Source: Mesorhizobium kowhaii (GTDB lineage Bacteria > Pseudomonadota > Alphaproteobacteria > Rhizobiales > Rhizobiaceae). Taken from it: 64,000 nucleotides of DNA. The position numbers and the translations under genes were made by a program. Below are positions 27,924-37,351 of the stretch, in pieces. The notes under the pieces were generated by a model. It did not search any database. It saw only the letters and a list, made by a program, of their open reading frames with translations, and was not told the DNA's origin. Location: the NCBI RefSeq assembly GCF_003253745.1, contig NZ_MZXV01000013.1:62001-126000 (forward strand), given 5' to 3'. The number at the start of each line of letters is the position of its first letter. Within the stretch, counting starts at the first letter, position 1.

Positions 27924-29072
27924 CTAGCTTGGCCGACCGATCCACCGCACGATTTCATAGGCCGGCATCGGGCGGCGAAAACCCTTCAGCGTCAGTTCGC
28001 CAACAAGAACGGATTCGACCATCGACTCGACAGCGCCGAGGACCCGTTGGCTAACAAGAATCTGGCGGGATTTGGCCTCCTCGCACAATCGGGCGGCATG
28101 GTTCGACACAGTGCCGATGACGGCATAGTCCGAGCGCTGATCAAAACCGATGCGCCCGATGGTTGCGTGACCCCTGGCAATGCCGATCCCGAAGCCCAGC
28201 AAATAGTCCCGCTTGCGCCATCGCTCTGAATGCTCGTCAATCGCGTCGCGCATCGCGGCAGCCATCGAGACGGCTCTCTCGCTGTGGTCGGCGCATAGCA
28301 GTGGATCGTTGAAAACCACGACGATACCGTCGCCCACGAACCGCTCGAGAGTTCCCTCGTGGCGGACGATTTGTTCACCAAGACAGGAATGATACTCGGC
28401 AAGAACTGTCATGACTTCTTCGGGTTCGGCGGTCTCTGCGAAGGCCGTAAAGCCGCGCAAATCGCAAAAGACAACGGTCACCTCGCGACGGTGGCTCTGC
28501 AAGAGCGCGTCTCCATTGCCCGCCGCAACAATGAGGTCGGCGACCTGTTCGGGCAGGAACCGCCTGAGCCGCGCCATTCGCTCGAGCTCCGTCACCTGGT
28601 CGGCCACGGTTTGCTCGAGCGAGCGGTTCCAGCCGGAAAGTTGCGCGGCTTGGTCCTCAAGGCGCTTGGCCTGGCTCGCGACAGTGTCGTGAAGCGCCTT
28701 CTGGCGCAGCATCGAGCGCACCCGCGCCAACAGCGCCTGGTGCTCGAAGGGCTTTGTCAGATAGTCGTCGCCCCCGGCGTCCAGCCCCTCGACCACATCG
28801 CGCGTGTCGGCCTTCGCGGTGACGAGGATAACCGGAATCGCCTGCAGGGAGCTGTCCTGCTTGAGCATGCGTACCACACTGATACCGTCGAGCTTCGGCA
28901 TCATGATGTCGAGCAGGATCAGATCCGGCGTGAGTTCGCGGGCTTTCGCAAGCCCCTCTTCACCATCGGCTGCGGTTGCAACTTCGTAGCCGTTCGCCTC
29001 GAGGCGCATGCGCAGGATCTCGAGGTTTTCCGGAGTATCGTCGACCGCGAGAATGCAAGGCGGATCGTGCAA
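27924..29072 (-). CDS. Response regulator receiver fused to class III cyclase
   Basis: 382 residues from a TTG at 29072, chosen because GAGGGAGG lies 7 bases upstream and the preceding gene ends at 29086. Receiver domain about 1-125: acidic pair in AVDDT, phospho-Asp in LILLDIMMP, Lys in DDYLTKPF. A coiled coil (about 130-175) leads to a cyclase domain (about 185-360) with metal Asp in VVFCDLRGFT and VGDGIVV and Asn/Arg in VSNHAARLCEE. The likely output of the kinase/regulator pair encoded upstream in the same operon: phosphorylation-controlled cyclic nucleotide synthesis. Last gene of the ten-gene run. Confidence 0.92.
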   Translation of the reverse strand: MHDPPCILAVDDTPENLEILRMRLEANGYEVATAADGEEGLAKARELTPDLILLDIMMPKLDGISVVRMLKQDSSLQAIPVILVTAKADTRDVVEGLDAGGDDYLTKPFEHQALLARVRSMLRQKALHDTVASQAKRLEDQAAQLSGWNRSLEQTVADQVTELERMARLRRFLPEQVADLIVAAGNGDALLQSHRREVTVVFCDLRGFTAFAETAEPEEVMTVLAEYHSCLGEQIVRHEGTLERFVGDGIVVVFNDPLLCADHSERAVSMAAAMRDAIDEHSERWRKRDYLLGFGIGIARGHATIGRIGFDQRSDYAVIGTVSNHAARLCEEAKSRQILVSQRVLGAVESMVESVLVGELTLKGFRRPMPAYEIVRWIGRPS

Positions 29073-29085
29073 GGCGCTGCCTCCC

Positions 29086-29451
29086 TCAAGAAAGGAACCC
29101 GCGTATCTCGGAAAGCAACTGGCGCGGACTGAATGGCTTGGCAATGTAACCATCGCACCCAGCAGCAAGGGCTTTCGCCTCGTCGCCCGACAACGCGTAG
29201 GAGGTGACGGCTATAATCGGAATGTGCCGGAGCGCCGGGTCGGCCTTGATGCGGCGGGCCGCTTCATACCCGTCGATCAGTGGGAGCTGAATGTCCATAA
29301 GGATCAGGTCTGGCCTGTGCGCTGCGGCTGCAGCGATGCCGGCGGCGCCGTCCGCCGCCTCGATCAGTTCGTATTCGGTGGTGGCAATGAGATCGCGGAT
29401 GATCTGGCGGTTGTCCTCGGTGTCTTCCACCATCAGGATTCGTTTGCTCAT
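29086..29451 (-). CDS. Single-domain response regulator (DivK/CheY-like)
   Basis: 121 residues, receiver only: MVEDTEDN acidic pair, phospho-Asp in LILMDIQLP, Thr in AVTSYA and Lys in YIAKPFSP. Its ATG overlaps the kinase stop by 4 bp. It can shuttle phosphate between the kinase and another partner, perhaps the receiver-cyclase encoded 13 bp downstream. Confidence 0.93.
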   Translation of the reverse strand: MSKRILMVEDTEDNRQIIRDLIATTEYELIEAADGAAGIAAAAAHRPDLILMDIQLPLIDGYEAARRIKADPALRHIPIIAVTSYALSGDEAKALAAGCDGYIAKPFSPRQLLSEIRGFLS

Positions 29452-31556
29452 GCGGCCCTCACATCCTCATTCACCTGGATTGGTATCTTCAGACGGAATG
29501 TCGACCCTGACCCGAGCACGGACTCGACGTCTATGGTTCCGCCATGCATTTCGACGATGCGCTTCGAGATCGCCAGGCCAAGACCTGTGCCACCCTTCTG
29601 CCTGGTGCTGCTGTTGTCGACCTGCTGGAATTCTTCGAAGATGAGAGCCTGGTCCTTGGACGCGATGCCGGGACCGGTGTCTCGGACGGTGATCTCGAAG
29701 TGCCCGTCGACCGCACCGGCAAGAATGTCGACCGCACCCGTTTCGGTGAACTTGACGGCATTGCCTGCAAGATTGAGCAGGACCTGCGTCAAACGGCGTT
29801 CGTCCCCGCGGCCGATTGGAAGGTTCTCGGCAACAGTCGTTGAAAGCTCAAGACCCTTCGCTCGTGCCAGCGGCTCGACAGCCGTAACGGTCGATCGAAC
29901 AATCTGCGCGACGGAGTAGTTCTCGATCGCCAGCGTGAGCTGGCCGGCTTCGATCTTGGAAAGGTCGAGTACGTCATTGATGAGCCCGAGGAGGTGACGG
30001 CCGTTTGCCTGCACGCGCGCGACGGTCGTCTTTGCCTTGTCCGGGAGTTCGCCGTAGATGCCGTCGACCAGCAGTTCTGTGAAGCCCAAGACCGAATTGA
30101 GCGGTGTCCTGAGCTCGTGGCTCATATTCGCCAGGAACTGGGACTTGTGACGGCTAGCTGCCTCCAGCTCCCGGCCTTTCTCCTCGATCTCGCGGAACAG
30201 CTTGGCATTCTGGATCGCGAGCACCGATTGGGCCGCGAAGGTCTCCAGCAGGTGGACAACTTGCTCATGGAAGGCACCTGGCTTGTGGCGCCTGACGACC
30301 AGTGCACCGACGATCTTGTTGGGCCTCAGCAGCGGAACGATCAGGATACCGCGATATCCGGCTTCGACGATCGTCTTTCTAAGGAAGGATGAGGTCTCCT
30401 CGCTGAGGTCGGGAAACTGCACCGGCATGCAGCGCCCGGGTGCGTCGCCGATCCCCATGTCGGCCAGCCCGATCGTCTGGTGTGAGACTGCGGCGATAAG
30501 CTCATCGCTCATACCGAAGTTTGCGCGCGGACGGAATTGCTGCCGCGTGCTGCTGAACACGTAGATGGTGCCAGCATCCGTCTCCGACAACTGGACCGCT
30601 TTGGCGACGATCGTTTTCAGCACCGTGTCGAGATCGAGCGTCGAATTGACCGCCTTGCTGACTTCCCCGAGCGCCTCCAGTTCGCCGACCGACCGAGCAA
30701 GCTCGGCCGTGCGCGCCTGCACCTCTTGATACAGTCTCCCTAGCTGCTCGGATGTCTGGTTGACATTGTCCGCAAGCGCTCCCAGTTCGTCCCGATTGGC
30801 GACGGCGACCTGTTGGGCGAAGTCGCCGGCCGCTATCTGGCTGAGACGCGTCTCGATCTTCTTGACCGGTTCGATCAACGACCAAGAGATGATGTAGCCA
30901 AGCCCCAGTGCCAGCAGGATGCTGCCCACAGCAAAAGAGACCACGATCAGTCGAGAAGTGCCGTACGCCCCCTCGGTCGTTTCGATCGCCGCGACCATGT
31001 CGGCTTCGGCCATGTTGACCAGCTGGTTCGTCAGCCGCTCAAGGCGGTCAGCCGACGGAATGATCTCATCGAGCTGGATCTTGCGCGCCTCCTCCGTGCG
31101 ACCGGCGCGGAAAAGCTCCACAACGTGCGTCACGCCGGCTGCGAGCCGTTCGTATTCCTGCCGGACCTCGCCCAGCACCTCCGCTTCAGTTTCGGCGACG
31201 AACTCCATGCGGTCGAGGTCGTAGCCAAACTGGTTGAGCTGGCGCAGCGCTGCATCCAACATCCGCTCGTCCTGAAGCAGAAGTGCGGTCGAGATGCTGT
31301 AGAGCTGGTTCGTGGTGTCGTGCTGGACCTGGCGATAGGCTGCGATCCGTCGCTGCAGCTTGATCAGCTCGTTTGTTTGATCATTGACCCCACTCAGCAC
31401 CTGCAACCCAACGGCCCCGAGCACGATCAACAGGCCGACGATCGACAGGAACGCGACCAAGAGCTTGGTCTGGACGCGCGCCGGCAGCCGGGCAACCCAG
31501 CCAACGAGCCGGTTCGTTATGCTATTTGGATTCGTCCAAGAGGCTGACAAGGTCAT
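29448..31556 (-). CDS. Membrane histidine kinase (HAMP-GAF-HisKA-HATPase)
   Basis: 702 residues from the ATG at 31556, supported by GGAGGAG 7 bases upstream; it overlaps the SCO gene by 35 bp. Order: membrane segment (about 30-52), a helical periplasmic domain (about 53-195), second membrane segment (about 198-220), HAMP (about 220-272), GAF domain (about 300-450), H-box SHELRTPLNSV (about 475), N-box NAVKFTETGA, G1 DTGPGI and G2 GTGLGLAISKRI. The periplasmic domain may receive signals from the binding proteins or SCO protein of the same operon (inference). No receiver domain is attached. Confidence 0.93.
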   Translation of the reverse strand: MTLSASWTNPNSITNRLVGWVARLPARVQTKLLVAFLSIVGLLIVLGAVGLQVLSGVNDQTNELIKLQRRIAAYRQVQHDTTNQLYSISTALLLQDERMLDAALRQLNQFGYDLDRMEFVAETEAEVLGEVRQEYERLAAGVTHVVELFRAGRTEEARKIQLDEIIPSADRLERLTNQLVNMAEADMVAAIETTEGAYGTSRLIVVSFAVGSILLALGLGYIISWSLIEPVKKIETRLSQIAAGDFAQQVAVANRDELGALADNVNQTSEQLGRLYQEVQARTAELARSVGELEALGEVSKAVNSTLDLDTVLKTIVAKAVQLSETDAGTIYVFSSTRQQFRPRANFGMSDELIAAVSHQTIGLADMGIGDAPGRCMPVQFPDLSEETSSFLRKTIVEAGYRGILIVPLLRPNKIVGALVVRRHKPGAFHEQVVHLLETFAAQSVLAIQNAKLFREIEEKGRELEAASRHKSQFLANMSHELRTPLNSVLGFTELLVDGIYGELPDKAKTTVARVQANGRHLLGLINDVLDLSKIEAGQLTLAIENYSVAQIVRSTVTAVEPLARAKGLELSTTVAENLPIGRGDERRLTQVLLNLAGNAVKFTETGAVDILAGAVDGHFEITVRDTGPGIASKDQALIFEEFQQVDNSSTRQKGGTGLGLAISKRIVEMHGGTIDVESVLGSGSTFRLKIPIQVNEDVRAA

Positions 31557-32127
31557 CCCGGAACTCCTCCAAGTCGAACCGGACGCCAAGATACTGTACT
31601 CGCAAGATGCCATTGGGGTCTACGAGCGACGTCAACAAGGTATGGTCGACATCTCCGTTCGCCGCCTTCTTCGCGATGACCCCGTATTTCCGTCCCACCT
31701 CATGGACGACCGCCGGATCACCGGTAAGAAACGACCAGCCCTTCAGATCGGCGCCAAAATTCTGCGCATATTCCTTCAAGACATCGGGCGTATCGCGCTC
31801 CGGGTCGACAGTGATCGAAACGAAGTCGATCTTCGATCCGAACGTAGAGCCCAGCTTCTCCTGCACGCTGGCCATATGGGCGGTCAGCATCGGGCAGACG
31901 TCGGTACAGTACGTATAGATGAATGCAATGGCGACCACCTTGCCGCGGAAGTCGCGCAGCGACACCGGCTTGTGGTCCTGCGATATCAGAGTGAAATCCG
32001 GTGCAGCGCCCATCATCGGCAGGCGCTCGCTGTCCCCCGCGTGCGCTGACGCTTCGTGCGCAGAGGTATGCGCAGGCGCAGCGACGAGGGCGAGGAGCAG
32101 CAACGCGCGCGTCGGCCAGCGGCTCAT
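31522..32127 (-). CDS. SCO-family copper/redox chaperone
   Basis: 201 residues with a signal peptide (LLLLALVAAPAHTSA) and a thioredoxin-like fold. The metal/redox motif CTDVC is in YTYCTDVCPML and the distal His is in DVDHTLLTSL, as in SCO1/SenC/PrrC proteins that deliver Cu(I) to cytochrome oxidase or act as thiol sensors. No oxidase gene is nearby; instead it sits between the six binding proteins and the histidine kinase, overlapping both neighbours, so a sensing role is possible. Confidence 0.92.
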   Translation of the reverse strand: MSRWPTRALLLLALVAAPAHTSAHEASAHAGDSERLPMMGAAPDFTLISQDHKPVSLRDFRGKVVAIAFIYTYCTDVCPMLTAHMASVQEKLGSTFGSKIDFVSITVDPERDTPDVLKEYAQNFGADLKGWSFLTGDPAVVHEVGRKYGVIAKKAANGDVDHTLLTSLVDPNGILRVQYLGVRFDLEEFRDDLVSLLDESK

Positions 32128-33122
32128 GTCTTCATCTCGCGCTTGAGCTCCTTAAGGAAACGCCAGTCGGTGCCGCGGTCCAGGACCTCCTGTGGCCTCA
32201 TCGTGACCGCATTTGTCTCCTGCATACGCAGCGCATAGAAACGCAGGGAGTCCTCGGGGTCATATTCGCGCCATTTGTCGTAGCGTATGTCGGAACGGAT
32301 AGCCTGAAGCGTGTAGTCACTGGCGTAGCCTGTATCGACCGCACTTTTCGCAACCGCTTCCGGATTGGTTATGCAGAGGTCCACGGCCTTGAGTAGGGCG
32401 CGCATGACTCGTTTAGTCGCCATCGGGTAACGTCCTGCGTAATCTGCGGTGCTCGCGAGCATGCAACAAAAATACTGCGACCATGGTTTGTCGATCGCCG
32501 TGCTGACAAGTACATGGCCGAGCTTTCGCTCGCGCGCCTGCTGGGGCGTGGGCGGTCCGCCGAGGAACGCATCGATCTTACCCTCCGCGAGGCTTTGAAC
32601 CGCATCGGGGGTTACGAGAGTTTCGAAATCCTTTGCCGGATCAAGGCCAACATAGGAAGACATCACATTCAGCAACAGATACTGGATGGTGCTGCCATCC
32701 ACTCCGACCGTCTTACCTTTCAGATCAGGGATGCCAACGACCCGATCGTTTGCGATCAGCTCAAGACAGCCGACATGCAAGCCGGTCAAGACTTTTATCG
32801 GCGCGCCTTTTGCGATGTTAAGCACATGCGCGAGCGGGTAGTTCCAGTCGAAGTCGATCTCGCCGTGGCCGATCCAGTCCGACGAATCCGGGCCGGTGCC
32901 CGAAGACACGAACTCAACGTCGGTCAAGCCTTCGGCATGCAGAAGCTCGGTGGCCGCATACATCGGCGATTGGCAGTCCGAGACCTTGGCGAACACCGGC
33001 AACCGGACTTTCGTCGTCTCTGGCGCCGGCTCGGCGAGCGCCAGCCTCGGGGCTGCGACTAATCCCGCGGCACCCGCCGCGATGCCGGCCATGAAGCGGC
33101 GGCGATTCTGGATGATGTGCAT
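32124..33122 (-). CDS. NMT1/TauA-like substrate-binding protein, paralogue 6
   Basis: 332 residues from the ATG at 33122 (GAGGAG Shine-Dalgarno). Twin-arginine type signal (NRRRFMAGIAAGAAGL). Fold of NMT1/SsuA/TauA binding proteins: two lobes with PDLKGKTVGVDG and YVGLDP motifs. Keeps the family marks seen in all six copies: HVGCLEL (about residue 108) and PWSQYFCCM (about 215). It is the most diverged near the N-terminus (CQSPMYAATELL). It overlaps the SCO gene by 4 bp. Ligand unknown. Confidence 0.9.
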   Translation of the reverse strand: MHIIQNRRRFMAGIAAGAAGLVAAPRLALAEPAPETTKVRLPVFAKVSDCQSPMYAATELLHAEGLTDVEFVSSGTGPDSSDWIGHGEIDFDWNYPLAHVLNIAKGAPIKVLTGLHVGCLELIANDRVVGIPDLKGKTVGVDGSTIQYLLLNVMSSYVGLDPAKDFETLVTPDAVQSLAEGKIDAFLGGPPTPQQARERKLGHVLVSTAIDKPWSQYFCCMLASTADYAGRYPMATKRVMRALLKAVDLCITNPEAVAKSAVDTGYASDYTLQAIRSDIRYDKWREYDPEDSLRFYALRMQETNAVTMRPQEVLDRGTDWRFLKELKREMKT

Positions 33123-33160
33123 GACGTTCTCCTCTTCAGCGGTCCTTCGCGCTGCGCCTT

Positions 33161-34180
33161 TCACGTCTTCAGTTCGCGCTTGATCTCTTCGAAGAAGTGG
33201 AAATCCGTCCCTTTGACGATGATCTCCTGCGGGCTCGACTTGATCATGCCCGTCTCCAGGAGGCGCAGCGCGTAGAAGCGTACCGAGTCTTCAGCATCGT
33301 ATTCCCGCCACCTGTCGTGCCCGGTGTTCTGCAGAGTGGTCAGCGCAACGTCGTAGCTCGGCAGAAAGCCGCGATCGACCACCGCGCGGGCGGCCGATTT
33401 CGGGTTCGACACGCAGAATTCGACAGCCTGGAGGATGGCCCGCAGCACGCGCTTGGTGGCGACCGGATACTTATCGACATAGTCGGTCCGGCCGGCGAGC
33501 ATGCAACAAAAATACTGCGACCAAGGACGGTCGATAAGATTGCTGAAGACCGTGTGACCTACCTTCTTGTTCCGAACCTCGGAGTATTGGCTGGTGTCTA
33601 GCAGGAAGGCATCGACCTTGCCGTCGATGAAGTTCTGCATGAGCGAGCGGTTCTCCTGGACGCCTACGACCCACTCAACATCGTGGTTGGGATCGAGCCC
33701 GACATAGTTGATCAGCAGTTGGAGAAACACCTGCGGGTGGTCGTTCATCGCCCAGACCCCCACCCGCTTGCCCTTTAGGTCGGCAATGCTGTTGACGCGA
33801 TCGTTCGCCCGCAACTCCCAGCAGCCGGAATGCACGCCGGCCAGGATCTTGACGGGCACCCCGGCCTCGACGCTGCGGATGTGCATCGGCGGCATGTTGA
33901 AGTCGAAGTCCGTCTCACCCGCTGCAATCCATTCGCTGCTGTCGAAGTACTTTTGATTACCTTGCACGTACTGGACGTCGGTCATGCCGCCGGCGCGGAG
34001 CAGTTCGCCAGCGAGATAGAGCGACTCCCAGCAGTAGGCGCCTCCGACCCACCGGCCCAGCCGGACACTGGTCGTCTCGGGCTCCGGCTCGGCAAACGCC
34101 AATCTCGGGGTTGCGACAATTCCCACGGTGCCGGCTGCCAGGCCGGCCATGAAGCCGCGGCGGTTCTGGATAATTGGCAT
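33161..34180 (-). CDS. NMT1/TauA-like substrate-binding protein, paralogue 5
   Basis: 339 residues from the ATG at 34180 (AAGGAG upstream); an upstream in-frame start has no support. Signal NRRGFMAGLAAGTVGIV has one variant twin-arginine position. Motifs: YCWESLYLAGELL, HSGCWEL, SIADLKGKRVGV, YVGLDP and PWSQYFCCM. Ends in EIKRELKT like its relatives. The next gene follows after 38 bp. Ligand unknown. Confidence 0.9.
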   Translation of the reverse strand: MPIIQNRRGFMAGLAAGTVGIVATPRLAFAEPEPETTSVRLGRWVGGAYCWESLYLAGELLRAGGMTDVQYVQGNQKYFDSSEWIAAGETDFDFNMPPMHIRSVEAGVPVKILAGVHSGCWELRANDRVNSIADLKGKRVGVWAMNDHPQVFLQLLINYVGLDPNHDVEWVVGVQENRSLMQNFIDGKVDAFLLDTSQYSEVRNKKVGHTVFSNLIDRPWSQYFCCMLAGRTDYVDKYPVATKRVLRAILQAVEFCVSNPKSAARAVVDRGFLPSYDVALTTLQNTGHDRWREYDAEDSVRFYALRLLETGMIKSSPQEIIVKGTDFHFFEEIKRELKT

Positions 34181-34221
34181 GGGGTCACTCCTTGCATCAA
34201 GGCACACAGTGCCGGTTCTTG

Positions 34222-35232
34222 TCAGCCTTTCAATTCCCGCTTGATCTCGCTGAGGAAGCGCCAATCCGTGCCGTTGGCGATAATCTTGTTAGGGCCGGCC
34301 TCGATGAAGCCGACTTCGTTCATCCGCAGTGCGTAGAAGCGTATTGTGTCTTCGGGGTCGAACTCCCGCCACACGTCGTAGCGCGCTTCGCGCAAGCCCT
34401 CCAATGCATAGTCGTATCGATCGGTGAACTTGCCATCGACCGATAGTTGCGCAGCCAGTTGCGGATCCGACACGCAGATGTCGGCGCCCTTGAGGATGGC
34501 TCGCAGCACGCGTTTGGTCGCCACCGGGTGTCTGTCGACATAGTCCGCGCTGCCGGCAAGCATGCAGCAGTAGTGTTGCGACCATGGCCGGTCGACGGTC
34601 GTATTGAGGATCGTGTGGCCGACATTCCGGACGCGCTGCTCCTGCGGCTCGGGTGGCACCGCCAGAAAGGCATCGACCTTTCCTTCGTTAAAGAGTTGCA
34701 TCGAGCTGACGTCCGCGTTCGCGACCCACTTGAGATCGGTGGCGGGATCGAGACCGACATAGGCGGCCATGAGGGTCACGAGCACGTGCGGAGCTGACGT
34801 CAGCGCGAACACGCCCACCCTCTTGCCCTTGAGGTCGGAGATGCTGTTAATGCTTTCGTTGACGATCAGTTCGAGGCAGCCGGAGTGCAGGCCGGTGACC
34901 ACCTTTATCGGCATGCCGGCTTCGATCGCCATGATGTGCGCTGGCGGAAAGTCGGTGGCGAAATCCAGTTCGCCGTTTGCGAGCATAGCGAACGGATCGG
35001 AGTCGGCGGCCAAGTCTATGTAGCGTACATCGGTGAACCCTTCGGCGCGCAATAGCTCCCCGGCGATATTCTTGGGTGCTTCGCAAAGGGCGCGGAACGT
35101 CCTTGGCAAACGCACTGTCGTGGTCTCCGGCGCCGGCTCGGCATGAGCCGATGTCGGCACGCTGACGAGGCCCGCGGCGCCGACCGCCGATAGGCCAACC
35201 ATGAAACGGCGTCGATTCTGAATGATCCGCAT
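34222..35232 (-). CDS. NMT1/TauA-like substrate-binding protein, paralogue 4
   Basis: 336 residues; Shine-Dalgarno GGGAGGAAG. Twin-arginine signal (NRRRFMVGLSAVGAAGLVS). It has HSGCLEL and a variant PWSQHYCCM. The ligand-facing N-terminal stretch (RALCEAPKNIAGELL) lacks the YCW found in some copies, suggesting a different ligand. Gap to next gene 41 bp. Confidence 0.9.
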   Translation of the reverse strand: MRIIQNRRRFMVGLSAVGAAGLVSVPTSAHAEPAPETTTVRLPRTFRALCEAPKNIAGELLRAEGFTDVRYIDLAADSDPFAMLANGELDFATDFPPAHIMAIEAGMPIKVVTGLHSGCLELIVNESINSISDLKGKRVGVFALTSAPHVLVTLMAAYVGLDPATDLKWVANADVSSMQLFNEGKVDAFLAVPPEPQEQRVRNVGHTILNTTVDRPWSQHYCCMLAGSADYVDRHPVATKRVLRAILKGADICVSDPQLAAQLSVDGKFTDRYDYALEGLREARYDVWREFDPEDTIRFYALRMNEVGFIEAGPNKIIANGTDWRFLSEIKRELKG

Positions 35233-35262
35233 GTCACGCTTCCTCCCTGGGACAAAGCAGGC

Positions 35263-36270
35263 TCAGGTTTTCAACTCACGCTTCAGCTCCTCGATGAAGC
35301 GCCAGTCCGTTCCATCGGCGATGATCTGCTGTGGGCTCGACTTGATCATGCCCGTCTCTTGCATGCGCAGCGCGTAGAAGCGCATCGAGGCTTCGGCATC
35401 GTAGTCCCGCCAGACGTCGTACCGCGTGTCGCTCAGCGTTTGCAGCGCGATTTCGTAGCTGGGGACGAAACCTCGATCGACCATCTGCGCTGCACTCCAT
35501 GCGGGATCCGAAATGCATAGGTCGGCGCCCTTGACGATGGCCCTTAGCACGCGCTTGGTCGCCACCGGGTATCTGTTCACGTAGTCCGCAGCGGCCGAAG
35601 TCATGCAGCAGAAGTACTGCGACCAAGGGCGGTCGAGGGTCGTGTTGAGGATCGTGTGGCCGATTTTCTTGGCGCGCAGTTGCTGCGTCTCCGGCGGCGT
35701 GAAGAGATATGCATCGAACTTCCCGTCGGCGAAGGCTTCCACCGGCTTGCTTTCCTGGACCCATTCGATGTCGTTGACGGGGTCCAGTCCGATATAGGCG
35801 GCCATCAGGGCGACCAGCACGCGCGACGGCGCATCGATGTCGTGCATGCCCACCCGCTTGCCCTTGAGGTCCGGGATGCCTTGGATGCTGTCGTTGGCGA
35901 TCAGCTCGAGGCACCCGGAGTGCAGACCGCCAAGCACCCTGATTGGCACGCCGGCGTCGATCGACGCGACATGGACCGGCGCGTAGTTCATGCTGAAATC
36001 CGTGTCGCCGCGTGCAATCCACACCGCCTGATCGACTTTCTCGTCGCCCTGCACATAGCGGACGTCGGTGAAGCCCTCCGCTTTGAGGAGCTCTCCGGCC
36101 AGGTACATCCCTGCCCAGCAGTAGGCACCATCGATCCACCGCGGCAAGCGGACGGAGGTCGTTTCAGGGGGTGCCTCGGCCCAAGCGTCAGTTGTTGCGC
36201 CGATGAGACCTGCAGCGCCTGCTGCCGCAGCACCGGCCAGGAAGCGGCGGCGGTTCTGGATGATCTGCAT
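35263..36270 (-). CDS. NMT1/TauA-like substrate-binding protein, paralogue 3
   Basis: 335 residues from the ATG at 36270 (GGGAGAA upstream). Twin-arginine signal (NRRRFLAGAAAAGAAGLIG). Motifs: AYCWAGMYLAGELL, HSGCLEL, PDLKGKRVGMHD, YIGLDP and PWSQYFCCM. It is close to paralogue 1 in sequence around the first lobe. Gap to next gene 30 bp. Ligand unknown. Confidence 0.9.
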   Translation of the reverse strand: MQIIQNRRRFLAGAAAAGAAGLIGATTDAWAEAPPETTSVRLPRWIDGAYCWAGMYLAGELLKAEGFTDVRYVQGDEKVDQAVWIARGDTDFSMNYAPVHVASIDAGVPIRVLGGLHSGCLELIANDSIQGIPDLKGKRVGMHDIDAPSRVLVALMAAYIGLDPVNDIEWVQESKPVEAFADGKFDAYLFTPPETQQLRAKKIGHTILNTTLDRPWSQYFCCMTSAAADYVNRYPVATKRVLRAIVKGADLCISDPAWSAAQMVDRGFVPSYEIALQTLSDTRYDVWRDYDAEASMRFYALRMQETGMIKSSPQQIIADGTDWRFIEELKRELKT

Positions 36271-36314
36271 GGGGTTCTCCCTCCCATTGAAAATGGCACG
36301 AGGCTGGCTGCCCC

Positions 36315-37322
36315 TCACGTCTTCAACTCGCGCTTCAACTCGTCAAGGAAACGCCAGTCAGTACCGTCTGCGATGATCTTCTGGGGGCCCGACCTGATCA
36401 TGCCGGCCTCTTGAAGTCGCAACGCGTAAAACCGGATCGTGTCTTCCGGATCGTATTCTCGCCACTTGTTGTAAGGCACGTCGGTCATCGTCTGCAGTGC
36501 GTAGTCATAGTTGGCCGTGAATCCGTCATCGACGATCTGTCGTGCGACGCGCTGTGGCTCAGAGACGCAAAGGTCCGCGGCTTTCAGAATGGCGCGAACG
36601 ACGCGCTTGGTCGCGATCGGGTTGTTGTGAACGAAGTCGGCGTTGCCGGCCAGCATGCAGCAAAAGTACTGCGACCACGGACGATCGACGGCGCTGTTGA
36701 TTACTACGTGGCCGACGTTTTGGGCGCGCAGTTCTTGAGGCTCGGGCGGAAAGCCGAGGAACGCATCGATTTCCCCTCGCGTGAAGAGCGTCATTGGTTT
36801 GATGGTCGGGCTGGTGACCCAATTTATGTCCTTCCCTGGATCCAGCCCGACATAGGCCGCCATGCCCGTCAAAAATACATGCGGACTCGAGCCCAAGGCT
36901 TGGACGCCGACACTCTTGCCCTTCAGGTCTCTAATCCCGCGGATACTCTCGTTTCCGAATAGCTCAAAGCAGCCAGGGTGCACCCCGGCCAGCACCGTGA
37001 TCGGGCCCCCTGCATCCATCGTCACCACGAGCGGCGCGGCGAAATTCAAAGTAAAGTCCACCTGGCCACTCGCGACCGCGTCAGATTGCCCCGCGGCTGT
37101 CTCAGTCATTACATAGCGAACCTCGGTGAAGCCCTCCGCATGCAACAGCTCCTCGGCAACATATTGAGGCGCGATGCAGATGCCCCTGATCTTGGCAAGG
37201 CGGACGCTAGTCGTTTCCGGCGGTGGCTCTGCGGGGAGCGATTGCTGGACCCCAACGAGGCTCGCGGCGCCAGCTGCCGAAAGGCCGGCCAGGAAGCGCC
37301 GGCGGCTCTGGATGATTTGCAT
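36315..37322 (-). CDS. NMT1/TauA-like substrate-binding protein, paralogue 2
   Basis: 335 residues from the ATG at 37322, with AGGGGAG upstream; a GTG two codons earlier is less well placed. Twin-arginine signal (SRRRFLAGLSAAGAASLVG). Motifs: HPGCFEL, RDLKGKSVGVQA, YVGLDP and PWSQYFCCM. The first-lobe segment reads GICIAPQYVAEELL, again different from the YCW type. Gap to next gene 44 bp. Confidence 0.9.
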   Translation of the reverse strand: MQIIQSRRRFLAGLSAAGAASLVGVQQSLPAEPPPETTSVRLAKIRGICIAPQYVAEELLHAEGFTEVRYVMTETAAGQSDAVASGQVDFTLNFAAPLVVTMDAGGPITVLAGVHPGCFELFGNESIRGIRDLKGKSVGVQALGSSPHVFLTGMAAYVGLDPGKDINWVTSPTIKPMTLFTRGEIDAFLGFPPEPQELRAQNVGHVVINSAVDRPWSQYFCCMLAGNADFVHNNPIATKRVVRAILKAADLCVSEPQRVARQIVDDGFTANYDYALQTMTDVPYNKWREYDPEDTIRFYALRLQEAGMIRSGPQKIIADGTDWRFLDELKRELKT

Positions 37323-37351
37323 CTCCACGTCTCCCCTTGAGACAAATGGGA

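Noticed and set aside
35276-36139. Alternative frame on the same strand within binding protein 3
   Set aside because: Out-of-frame shadow of a well supported gene.
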